Below the pieces are notes generated by a model. The model was not told the origin of the DNA, did not search any database, and saw only the letters and a program-made list of their open reading frames with translations. Positions 46,574-58,800 of a stretch of DNA of 64,000 bases are shown one piece after another. The translations under genes and the position numbers were made by a program. The stretch comes from Sphaerolaimus hirsutus (Eukaryota; Nematoda; Chromadorea; Monhysterida; Sphaerolaimidae), in contig OZ038452.1 of assembly GCA_964036195.1 (NCBI GenBank), positions 4,768,704 through 4,832,703 of the forward strand. The letters are read 5' to 3'. The number at the start of each line of letters is the position of its first letter. The stretch's first letter is position 1.

Positions 46574-49500
46574 TCAGAACCGATAGTGGGCCACCCTGGT
46601 GTTGTGGTGGGGCGCGGCGTTGTTGGCGCCGGGGCTGTCGTCGGAGCTCTTCTTGGCCGACTTGACGCTGTCCCTGCGCACGAGCGGGTCTGAGTCGGCC
46701 GCCGACGGCTCGCTGGGCGTGCACGAGCGCCCGCCGCCGCCGCCGCCCGCCGCTGCGGCACCCTCGTGCACCTGCCGTAGGCGGAGCGAACGCTTCCGCG
46801 CCTGTGGGGAGAATGGTGATTGGTTGTTGTTGTTGTTGTTGTTGTTTTGTTGTTGTTGTTGTTTTGTTGTTGTTGTTTGTTTTTGTTTTTTTTGTGGGGG
46901 GGGGTGATGCTTCGAGTTAAAGCGTTGTCAACGACAAGAATTACAAAATAATGTAATCTTGACATTTTGTCAACTTTTGTCAACTTGAAAGCTTACAACT
47001 TTCTTATAACTTATAATTGTGTTGAATTGCGGAATTGGTCCCAGGTGTATGCAGTTGCTGCCTTTACGACGGCGGCAAAATAGGAAAGCCACTTAGTACC
47101 AATCTAGTCCGACTTCAACTAGCTACAAAGGGCCCATACACACCAGTTGACATAAAAATTCGTGTCAACTAAATTTTGTACGACTTTGCTCCCTTTTCTG
47201 CGTCCACACCTTGAAAAAGCCTATATAGTGAGCCCGACCAATTTTTCCCAAAAATCTATCCATCCAAAATCTTTAATTTGTTACACGATTAATTTTATAT
47301 CGTGACATTCAATTTTCATTGTTTCTGTTAAGTGTGATGCTTTAAAACATTTTTGTGTTATTTACTTGACATTCATCTGAAACGAATTTGCAATGTCAAC
47401 TAAAGTGTGTAAACCCAAAACTCCAACATCCCACCAACCACCGAAGGGGCGGGCGGCACGGGCGGCGGCGCGTGCGTTGCCTCCTTGGGCTGCCGCCCCA
47501 GCGTGGACCAGTGCACCGGCGCCGCGCCGCCGTCCGACAGCTTGCCGCCCATGTCGTACAGCGACCGACTGCACTCCGCAGTTGACGTGGCGGCCGCGTC
47601 GTGCGTGTCGCAGCGCAGCCGAGATGAACCGCCGCCGGCGGCGGCTGCGGCCCGCTCCGGCGACAGGAACCTGGGAGGCGAGCGGTGGGATGATTGTTGT
47701 TTTCAGTGATATTAAGGTGCTATTTCAAGACCCTGGAAAATGTCAAATTTTCTATTACTTTTCAAACGGTTGTTTGATATTTTTCCGACATTTTACGTGA
47801 CTCTTGACACTTTGCATGACATTTGACATTCTACAGGGTGCGAGAGTGACCCCGGGAGAACCAATTTTTTTTAATCGCCAAACATAAACAACATAAGCAT
47901 TGGTAACATAAGCAAAATCACACAAGCAATAATTAATTTCATTCCAATGAAAAAAGCAAAAATAAACAAAAAATTTAAAAAACTGGTCTCACCATTCAGA
48001 TCTGGAGACCATGCGTCGCTGCTGCCGTCTGTGCACCCACTCCAAGTAGGACAGCGAGTGCGTGCTCTCGGCCAGCGTGCACTCCAACACGCCCTCCAGC
48101 AGTTCTGAGGGGAGGAAACGAAATTAATACTGACCGAGTGTTCACGCGGTTTTTCTGCGACGACAAAAATCAGAATTATAAGCCAAAATTTGAGTTATAA
48201 GCCACGTTTTTCGCTCTACACACATTTTACTTTTCCACCAAAATCTCGAAAACTCGTAAATCAGTTTTTGAACGCATTTGAGTTTACCACATTGATGAAT
48301 AATGCAAATGTTTCAGAAAAAAATATATTGAGTAGATCAGTAATATGTGGTCGATATGTCAATTTCTGTCGTCATACAAAATTCTCGTAAACAACAAAGA
48401 CAAACTCCGCCCAAAAAGCCCACCATCGGCCGAGTCGGGCGTGTCGGGTCTGTTGGGCTGCCCGACGCAGGGCAGCTGTCTGGTGACGTTGCCGCGCGCC
48501 CGCTCAGCCGCCGAGCGACCGCCGTAAGTGTGCGCCGGCTGTTGAGAGATCCGGCGTTCGTAGGCGCCCCGCGGTCTGCACCAGGATTGTTTTGATGTAC
48601 ATATTTACGTTTACTTGAAAAATAGGTAGGTGTACTCGAGTATGTACTTATTACAGGTAAAAATCTATTACTTTACGTTTACTGTAGTCAGGGGGTGAGT
48701 AAAAAATACTTTAAGTTTACGTATAATATAATAAAAAAGTTCGGTACTTTTAACCACTCTGGTCTACACGTGGACACGTGGTTAGCATTGAAGACATCCC
48801 CGGATCGGGGATTTTTATTTAAAAAGATCAGGAAGTACAAAAATATAAGATTTTTATATTTATATTTTTTCCAAGATTTTCCAGAGCGATTTAATAATTT
48901 TTTGAGAGATTTTCTAACAAATTTTGTTTTTGTTTTCTAACAACTTATGTTTTTTCAGGGTTTTTTAAGAGAGAATTAATTATATTTTTGACAGATTTTC
49001 TGGTATTAACATTTTAATTAAACCCATATATAGTTAAATTGAAAATTCCAAATAGCCCATTATTCAATGCCACGCGTGATCAACGTTAATCTGTCCCCTG
49101 ATGTTTATTTTTTTTTATGAGTATGACTACTTACTTGTTTTTTATTCTTATTATGTCCACTTATTATACTTCGGGAAATTCACTCGGATGGTCATATTGA
49201 GTTAAAAATACAGAACCGAAGGCGGACTGATTCGAGAAGAAGTGGCATAAGAATCAGAAATTTACACAACTTTCTCCAGTACTTAGGACACATTTATGAT
49301 CTTGTTTAATCTAGAAAAATATGAAAGCGCATTGGCTGGATTTTACCTTGCATTTTACACTACACTGACATATTACGGCTTATTATTACTTGGTAGAAAT
49401 TGGGGATTTGCCACTAAAAATACAATAATTGCAAAGAACAACCCTCAGTTCACCGGCGCGTTAAATTGCGCGCTTGCGTGTCACAATTTGCAAAAAAAAA

Positions 49501-49891
49501 CTAATGAATCCCGCACTTCCCCCTTTTTTCAAAACGTTTTCGATTTTTCCATTTTTTCCGCCTGGTGCCAGTCCCGCAAATTGAGAAGTGAGAAGTAAAC
49601 TGGCTAATGCGAAGTGAATTGAGAAGAAAATTGGCAAAATCGAAGTAAAAAAATAAAAATTAAATTAAATTTCCCATCGCTTTCGCTAATTTCCTTCTCA
49701 ATTCACTCCGCATTTGCCATTTTACTTCTCACTTCTCAATTTGCGGAACCGGCACCCAATCCCCTCCCAAAAGCCGAACCTAGTCTCGTCCATGGACCAT
49801 CTGCCGGTGGTGGGCGCCCTGCCCGTCTGCTTCATGCCGTGCTCCTTGAGCGCCGACTGCCCCGCGTCCGCCGTCGACGACGACGCCAACT
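46574..49891 (-). CDS. RhoGAP protein C-terminal tail exons
   Basis: Five exons encode a mostly disordered tail with islands that look conserved: RWSMDETRPRGAYERRISQQ (junction of two exons), LPCVGQPNRPDTPDSADELL, LSYLEWVHRRQQRRMVSRSE and SLYDMGGKLSDGG. Poly-Ala, poly-Gly and Pro-rich runs follow, and the end is NTRVAHYRF. The phase match from 60,161 (phase 1) to 49,891 (AG TTG) is the main reason for joining these exons to the GAP domain across a 10.3-kb intron; a separate gene is possible but would need its own start. Confidence 0.82.
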
Positions 49892-52800
49892 CTGAGAGCG
49901 GCACTTTTTTCGTGTATTTTTGATTTTTTTTGTGATTTGTTTTGGTGCATTTGTTTTATTTTAGGTAATTTCTAAGTGCTGTAAGTGTTCAGTTTGTCCC
50001 CCAACGTTCAGTTTGTCCCCCAATCCCAACACGATTCCATTATAGTCAGCAATTAAACATTAAGCGATTATCTTCCCGACGATAATTGCATGGTTGAAAT
50101 CGAAAGAAATTCCGAAAGCTGTAATTGCATCCTAAAAACGTTTTTTTTCATCCTCACACTTCGAATGAAATTATTGTATTTCTACTTAAAACTTTTCTCT
50201 TTTACTTCACATATTTATTTGTGAAGTTGTAAGCAAGCCCCCATCCCTCGAAACTTTCAAGATCACAGAACGCAGTTCCATCACAATCTTGTACTTGTAC
50301 AGAATACAAACACGCCTAGCAAATGCGCCCGCAATCAATTCAACTCTGTTATTAGCGCGCGCTCAGTGAATATTAAAATTCATAGGCTTGATTAGGGGTG
50401 GAAAAATTGCTTTTTCAAATGCTTGAATAAAAAAATTTAAAAATCTATCTTTACTGGGGGCATAATTTTTGCCTACCCCCGATCGACAACCCCCCCCCCC
50501 CAAATAAAATCGTCCAGCTATCTATCCATATGGAACAAATTTTGAGCGATCCCCCTCATTTCAAATTAAAATCGCTAATTTTTTGCTCCATTTGTACATT
50601 ATTATTTACAACCACCATCGCTATTTTGGGCCATATAGATATTTTCAACCTTTCATTTTAAACCTATTTTAGCGCCTTTTTCCCCATTGCCATCTTTACC
50701 CTGGAAAAACATACATATTGAGAACCCTCGAAAAAATCTATTCAGCTCCAGCGGACAGTCCCAAGCTCTTTAAAGTGTAAGGTCAAGTGCCAAATGTCAT
50801 GACAAAAAACACTTAAAAAAGATTTTACCATTGGAATTTCGACACTTGACTAGGGTTGGCCGATGTTTTTTTTTAAACGTTTTTTTAATAAAAAAACGTT
50901 TTTTAAATAAAAAAAACGTTTTTTTTAAAAAAAACATCATGACTTCCGAAATGTTTAAAAAAAAAAAAACATCAGCCAAAATTTTTAGTACTAAGCACTA
51001 GGTATTTTGCAAAATTTTTGCGCGCAAGCGCGCAATTTCACACACAAATTGACATTGGTGGTTGTTTTCATTGGTTTTGTTGCATTTTTAGTATCAAAAC
51101 ATCCATTTTTATGTGCTACCATGGGTGAATAAGCCGACATATGTTGCTGTAATATATAATATTGAGGTAATGTGCTTCCATGTACCTCCACAGTGTGTAA
51201 CTTCACTCCCAAAGTAACAACCTCCTTTTGTAATCTTTTTTTATCACCATTCCGTGCCAAACTTTACCTGAAGTCACGAACATTCGACTATAAGGCAATA
51301 TACGAACAATATGTCGACAAAAAATGGATATTTTTGACACAAATCACCACTTATAATGCTATCCCATGGCTCCACAGCCATTATATGGTCATATATAACA
51401 TCACAGAGTATTGCCAGTGTCTGATATACCTATATATGCTGACACTAGGTCATATCTGGGAGCTTTTAAAAAAAACGTTGTTTTTTTTTAAAAAACATAG
51501 AGTTAAAAAAACCGTTTTTTTTCCAACCCTACACTTGACAAATGATAAATTTGTATGAAAACTAGCACTTGACGTTACACTTTACAGGGCTCGGTACTGG
51601 CACCGGAGCTATTTGTTATCTATCCACCCACCATGAGTTTCAAAATCCCGGAGACCCCCGTCATATCTACGCCCGATGGAAAAGTTCATATCAGTTATGC
51701 ACTCTGCACGAAAGTGAAAATCGATACGAAGTAATGGACGCGCGCGTCCCGGCAATTGAACGGCGCATGAAAATTAAGTAAGAAATTAGTCCCCGCAGAT
51801 ATTTACCGAGGACCGTCCAGCCCGTATATTGAGGCAATTTCTTAGCGCAATAAGCGAGAGTGTATTAAGTCAATGAAAGCCGGGACACTACACCTGTCAG
51901 TGAAAATACTACCAGGTGCCAGGCACGGACCGTGTAAAATGTCATGCAAAGTGTCAAATTTATGGAAAATGTCCTGGGATTTATGAAATGTCATGAAAAG
52001 TGTCAAATAGTTATGACAAAATGCACTCGAAAATGTCAACTGACATGCATGCAAAGTGTCAGAAGTCATGTAAAATGCCCTGGAAAATGGCAAACGGCGT
52101 TTGACATTTTCCAGGACATTTTACATGAATTTTGACACATTGCATAACATTTGCCATTTTCCATGGTGGTTGACATTTTCCAGTAATTTCACATGACTTT
52201 TGACAGTTTACTTGACTTCTGACATTTTACAGGGTCTGGGGTGCCCCCAGGTGCGATAATTAAATGCAGTGGTTTGGTAGATTTGGACCCCCGCGGGGGT
52301 TCATACAGATAGCAAATCGCTCCTCCGGAGGGATAGATCGCTGAAAAATTTTCTGGGGGGTTTGGGGGGGGGGATTCGCGGGGGTTCAATATCTGGGGTT
52401 TTCCTGAGGTATAGAAGGAAGAAAAGGGTGAAAAATCGCTAGAAGTAGGTGAAAAATAGCTAAAGATAAGTATATAAGCACATATATAGCCAAAATAGGC
52501 GATAATGAATATGAACTAGCGATTTTGGAGGTGAAAAACTAAAAAAAGGTACGAAAATTAGCGAATTTGAGCGAAATTTTTTTTTTAAATCGCTCCAGAT
52601 ATGTAGATAGATAGCTGGACGATTTGGGGGGTGGGGGTTTGGGGGATAGAAGCCAAAAATTTTGCCTCCGGGATAGATAGATAGCTGAGCGGGCCTCCGG
52701 GATAGATAGATAGCTGGCGGATTGGGGGGGTAACCCCCCCCCCAACCAACCCCCCCCTACTAAACCCCTGGTTAAATGCCCCCCATCGCATGAACACCTT

Positions 52801-55800
52801 CCTTCATCCCTATAGCCAAACTTGCGCCATGAATTCGGCCTGTCAACGGATGCATGCACGCGGCAATTTCATCCGGCCGTCGATACACGACCAGCTAAAT
52901 AGTAGGGTTCAAACGGGATCGACTTTCGGGATCGGGATCAGGATTTGTTTTTTTTCGGTTTTCAAGGTTTTTCTATTTTTTTACAAAAAAAATTTATCTG
53001 AAAATACACTTGAATGCCAGAGAAGTGGCTAAAAAGGCACGCCGTAGGTTTCCGTTCGCATTTCTCAGTGCGAAAAAAAGTCATTTGGCAAGTACGGAAA
53101 AAATTTCCGGGATAAGGACTGCAAAATCCGGAAAAATAACCGGGATTCGGGATCGGGATCCCGTTTGGACCCATACCAGCGAGCCTTTATTGGATTATGC
53201 ATGCGCACACGTGTGCATGCAGTTGCAGCTGCAGTTTCCGCGGCGGCACAAACAAGCATGGAACGGTGCAGCGGCACAAATACATGCGAGCACACGACAG
53301 AGTTGTTAAAAAATACCCAACTTTTTCAAAGTATACGTAAACGTAAAGTGGAACTTTCTTTCTGCTCACACGCGAAGTACAGAAAATTTCAAGTAATTTT
53401 TTACTTTTGCTCAAGAGTAAATGTGATAAAAAGACTTTTCCACGGAAAATGTTAAAGTGAGTAATTTTGAGAAATTTTGCCCTAATTTTCAATAAAAATC
53501 ACTAATTTTTATACCTTTCGCCCCCATTGCCACCTTCAAATTCACCATTTCATGTACTTTTTGCCTATTTTTGGCTATACATATACCCATTTTTGGCAAC
53601 GTTTCCCTATTTTTAGCTTTTTTCTCAATTTTTCAATTTTATGCGTTGTAAATATACGCATGTGTAAGCATATATAAGCATTGCAATCCATTTAACAACT
53701 ATGCAGAATTCAAGCCGACCCCCCCCCCCCCATCCGGTAAATGGGAAGCGCTGTATATTATGAATTTTTGCAACGCACGGCCATATTTTCACGCAAACGC
53801 GTGACGTCAATCGGGGTACGGGTGAACAGCTGCGGCGCCCAAAAATAACCTCCACTCAGACAAAATTAAAAGTGCATTCCGAGAAAGTATGCATCTAAAT
53901 ACTAGAAAAACTAAGGTATTAACCCATGCTACGCTTTTTCTGAACGCTTTTTGCTACGCATCTTGACTTCGTTAACAAAAAAAAAGTCTGCCAAAAGAAC
54001 AACAAACAAATTATTTGGAGCAGTAAAGGTTGTGGTCGGCTCCGCCTTTTTTGTTTTGAAATATTTTTCTATCTTTTTTTTTTTGGGGGGGGGGGGGGAG
54101 TGTGTGCATAAGTATCCAGCTCGCGCGTTATCGACTAAGAAGACAAAAGTAATTTTTGTGGCATACTTAGCTGTGTCCACCGAGTATATTTACGCATCTA
54201 AATACAAGAAAAATTTAAGTACGCAAAATAATCCCCATTTCTCGAGGCAGACAGCTGCGCCCGGGCAAAAAGTTGCCTCTATGTTAGAAATACAACGCTC
54301 TAAATACGAACCCGAATTGGAGGCCCACACACTAGTTCACACTTGTGTCAACTGGTCTGTGTCAACTCAGATTTCGGCTACACGTGTCGCACAGCGATCT
54401 CGAAATGCACTTGCCATGATATTTATTTATTTATTTTTCAACATTAACACATGTGCATTTGGAGATCGCAGTGCGACACGTGAAGACGAAATCTGAGTTG
54501 ACACAAACCAGTTGACACAAGTGTCAACTGGTGTGCGGGCCGCCATTACTGCTAATGGCCCCATATGCCACAGCCAATCAATTAGCGTTCAATCAGCCGT
54601 AGTGAAAAGTCGTGTTGCCATATTCATAAACGCTTATTTGGGCTTAGAAAAAGAACTATTTACGACGAACATGTGTCGGACGAAGAAAAGTATTTTAGTT
54701 TTTACGGTTCTCTGGAAAAAACGAGTATTTGTATATTAACTAGTATTAGGTTTGGTGAAAAATAGAGTTTTTCGACCACCCGGGTTTTAAAAATCTAATT
54801 TTTAAATCGAAATTAAAAAACATTGCGCATAATCCAGAACTTGAGGTGCTGCTTACAGGAAAAGTAGTGATGACAAAATTTTTTTTTGAAGTTTTGTATT
54901 TTAAAAAATCTCCATATTTGTTAGATAAGAGAGTGAAGTATACAAATACATACTACTTGAGTACACACACATTCCAAGTTTCAGATACTTTGTGCTTGTT
55001 TTAAGTTTGAAGAAAATTTCTGTTGTCGCAGCTTTGTTGCGGCCGCGACTGAACTGCAACAACAGCAATTTCTTCTAATGCCAAAAACTTTTGAGCATCA
55101 AGCACAAATTATGTGAAACTTGGCATCTGTGTGCACTCAAGCAGCATGTATACTTCACTGCCTTCTCTCACGAATACGGAACTTTCTCTTGAAATATGAA
55201 ACTTCAAAGAAAAGTTTTTACCGTCACTTATTTTCCCTCCAAACACCGCATTACAAAGGCAGGTCCCCGACCCGAGCGAACCGCACCGCTTCCGCGCATT
55301 TTCAAGCGCGCGCGATAGCGGGTGCACTACTTTCCAAAATCCCATTTGCGCACTGCGCTGACGTCATAATGCGGCCGAGCGGCGCGCTTTTATATATACC
55401 GTATATACTCGAATAAGTCCCCCCCCCCCTGTGAGCAGAGTGAGGAAAATACACCCCCCCAGGAATGACACCTCCCGCTATTTGATGGGTAGAGAACATT
55501 TCTCAAGTACAAAAAACGTTGGATGTACTTATTATGTAAAATATATATAGATCTTGCAGCTCAATTTGCAACCATAGATTTCATCGCTTGAATTAAAGAA
55601 ATTGAAATCCTACAAACGAATTATGTAAACAAATTTGAGCCGCATTTGTCCAATAAATAAAGTACATGATCACGCATTTTACTTAAAATTCGAACGAAAA
55701 ATAATCCTCCCCTCGAAGAACCCCCCCTCTTGAACACCCCACCCCTCAACCCCCCCCCCCTCTTGAACACCCCACCCCTCAAAAACCTCTAACAAAACAT

Positions 55801-58800
55801 ATTTAACCCCCTGGGCTCTTATTCTAGGACATACGGTAACCACGTGAGCTATCTTGGCGGATGTTCCTTGGATTGGCGGCGCGGACGCAATCTGGCCCGC
55901 CAACGGGCTGAAAATGGCATCGCGCACATGCCGCACAATGTTGGCCAGTGGCAAGTGCCCCCCCCCCCCCCAAATGTGCGAGCTATTTGTGGACTGAAGT
56001 TTTTTGGCTTGGATTTTTTGCTTCATGGAGATAATTGTGTAGGTTGAATCAATTGCCATATTTTATGAAGCATTTATTTTTACGCATTAACGTTGATCGG
56101 TGAAGCGACCTGCAAAAACACACGATTCCCCGAAAATTTGGTGCATGAATAAAAAATCGAATGAAATTCGAGAAGAAAGCAGTTTCTCATTCCATGTTGC
56201 CATTGCATTCCAAACCGGGAAAGCAGTGAATTGTCATGAAAAACAAACGACTGAGCACACGCAACGGTAGAATTTGGACTGGATGCAGATTTGTGGACAA
56301 AAATTTATTTACAATTAGTATTGAGATTGATTGTAATTAATAATATCGATTCGAAACTTCTCAAAAACAATATCACAATTTGTGTTACATTTAAGACTCC
56401 ACAGTTGCTTAAAAAAACTATTTAAGTTTTTTGCCAGCCCCGCTACTAAAAAAGCCAGCTTCCAGTGTAAAAAGCAAGGAAATCAAAGCGCAAAAAAATT
56501 AATTATAGCTCTCCAAAAACCAATTTAGCATCCATCCAGCCCCTTTCCAGAAAAAAAGACAAATGAAACCACTGGGAAGAAAAATCATCCGGCCAGACTA
56601 CGGGCGAATGTTCGTTATATGCACCATTTGGCCCTACGCACACTAGTTGACAAGGACATCAAATGTCAACTGGTTCCCATCCCAATTCAAAGCTCGCACA
56701 CGCGACATTGCTTCGCATTATTGTGTACACATTTGCGTCCATTTCATTCTACAACTACATTTACATCATGATTCAACACTTTTGCATTTGAACATGGTTG
56801 GTCGGCTCGCGAGCAAGCTTTGAATTGGGACGGGAACCAGTTGACATCCGGCGTCCTTGTCAACTCGTGTGGGCAGGGCCTAAGTTGCCAGCCGCGCGGC
56901 GCCGGCTTAATGCAACAGGCGGCGCGCGTCATTTTTCCACTGAAATATGCGATTCGCAACTGTCGGTGGAAACGCACAAATCATACAGGTCAACAAAACG
57001 GAGGGTGCGCCCGCCGCGCCGCAACAAGCAGAGCGGCAAAAACTGATCCCATAGGCGGATTTTTCTATAGGCGGCGGCGCGCGCGCGCGAAGCGCAGTGC
57101 GTAGGTAAAATGAGTAGACAGAGGTAGGCTTGGCCAGTTTTTTTAAACGTTTTTTTTAAAAACGGCGATAAACAGAATGAATTGACATAAAAATGGATAT
57201 TTTTGGCAGAATCACCACTTATACACTAGCGGTCAGAATAGTTGAGACTCTCCACCGTCGTCTCATTAGGGAAATTTGTTCAGGTGAGGTCCGTCTGTGT
57301 TCGCGTGCACGTTACTCCACAACCAATGGAGTCCGCGTCACTTTTCATGCTGGCCAGTTTTCATGACAGAAAAAGCGCCACTTTTCATGACATCAGGGCG
57401 ACAGTTTATATACTGAAGCAATGTTCTCTAATGCCAGGTAAACGCGACACTTTATATACCGAAATAAAGTTCTCATGCCAGGTAAATGTGACACCTTAAA
57501 TACCCATATTAAGTTCTGCTAGGTATGCCACGTAATTGGTTGACACAAATGACATTCAATAACGTGCTGGCTGTTGCGTTATGGGGATGATTGTGATGTG
57601 GTAATCACTGCGTGGAATGCGGTGAACTTTGTTTTGCTATTATCATTCTGTGAGGTGACAAACACGACTTCAAATCTAAAGGGTGATAACGCATTATTAC
57701 AGCATAACGTTAAATAGGAGCTGAAGCGACAAATTCAGTGTAAACAAATTACAAATACTCAAGAACGCTTGGAAATACCCATTCTTAAATTGACATGTTG
57801 AAAGCACTAACCAATATCTACATTGTGATAAAAAATTATCCAAAAAACTCCACTAGTTCTTATGATATAAATCTAAATTAAAAATATCACTATTTGTCAG
57901 CAACATTTCTTGTTGGAATGGCCAACAAATAGCGAGAACAAAAATTTAAAATTCTATTTTGAGAACCACTGTTACAAACGTGACATTGGCCGTAAAGGCA
58001 CGCCGGAATGCTGCACCTGCTAGCTAATCCTTGGTGCTCTTAAAAAAAGGCACGTGATGGGAAAACTATTGCAGCACGGCAATTGCAAAGCACCAACCAG
58101 AGCACAGTATATTTATCCTAAGTGTCACACCAGTGCAGCATGAGAAGTGTCGCACTAGTGCAACATCAGAAGTGTCGCACTTCAGCAGCATGAAGCAAAT
58201 AAATGCTGGTATATAAACTGCCGCACTATGGCATCAGAAGTGTCGCGTTTTGGCATGAAAAGTGGCGTTTTTCACAGTATATAAAGTGGCCGGTATGAAA
58301 AGTGTCCTGGCCTCCAACCAATGAGCGAAAATTGTTGATATTTGAATATTATGTAATTTTTTTGGCAGAAAGCACCACTTATACACTAGCGGTCAGAATA
58401 GTTGAGACTCTCCACCGTCGTCTCATTAGGGAAATTTGTTCAGGTGAGGTCCGACTGTGTTCGCGTGCACGTCACTCCTTAACCGCTGAGCGAAAATTGT
58501 TGATATTTGAATATAATGTAATTTTATGTTGGGGCTAATGTGAAAATCGATGGCATCTTACTACGACTTCCCTGCCCCAAGATATGGTGGGTCTGAAAAA
58601 AAGTAAATTTTTCTAACAAAATTTGGCTGTCCTCCAGAAATAACACAATTTGCACGTGAATAACTCGTTCATTTGTCGACCGATTTTTCTCAATCGACTT
58701 TTAAAATGATCACAAATGATTGGAGAGTTCATTTTTCAGGTCAAATCGGTGATGTAGAGTTGCGCATATATCGATTTGGCCCTGCAGTTGTTGATATGAA

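Noticed and set aside
46824-46907. Cys/Val-rich plus-strand frame over (TTG)n
   Set aside because: Low-complexity translation of a microsatellite in the last RhoGAP intron.
51569-51781. Plus-strand open frame and a second frame starting MSFKIPETPVISTPDG in the RhoGAP intron
   Set aside because: No splice sites of matching phase, no recognisable domain, antisense to the host gene and flanked by repeats.
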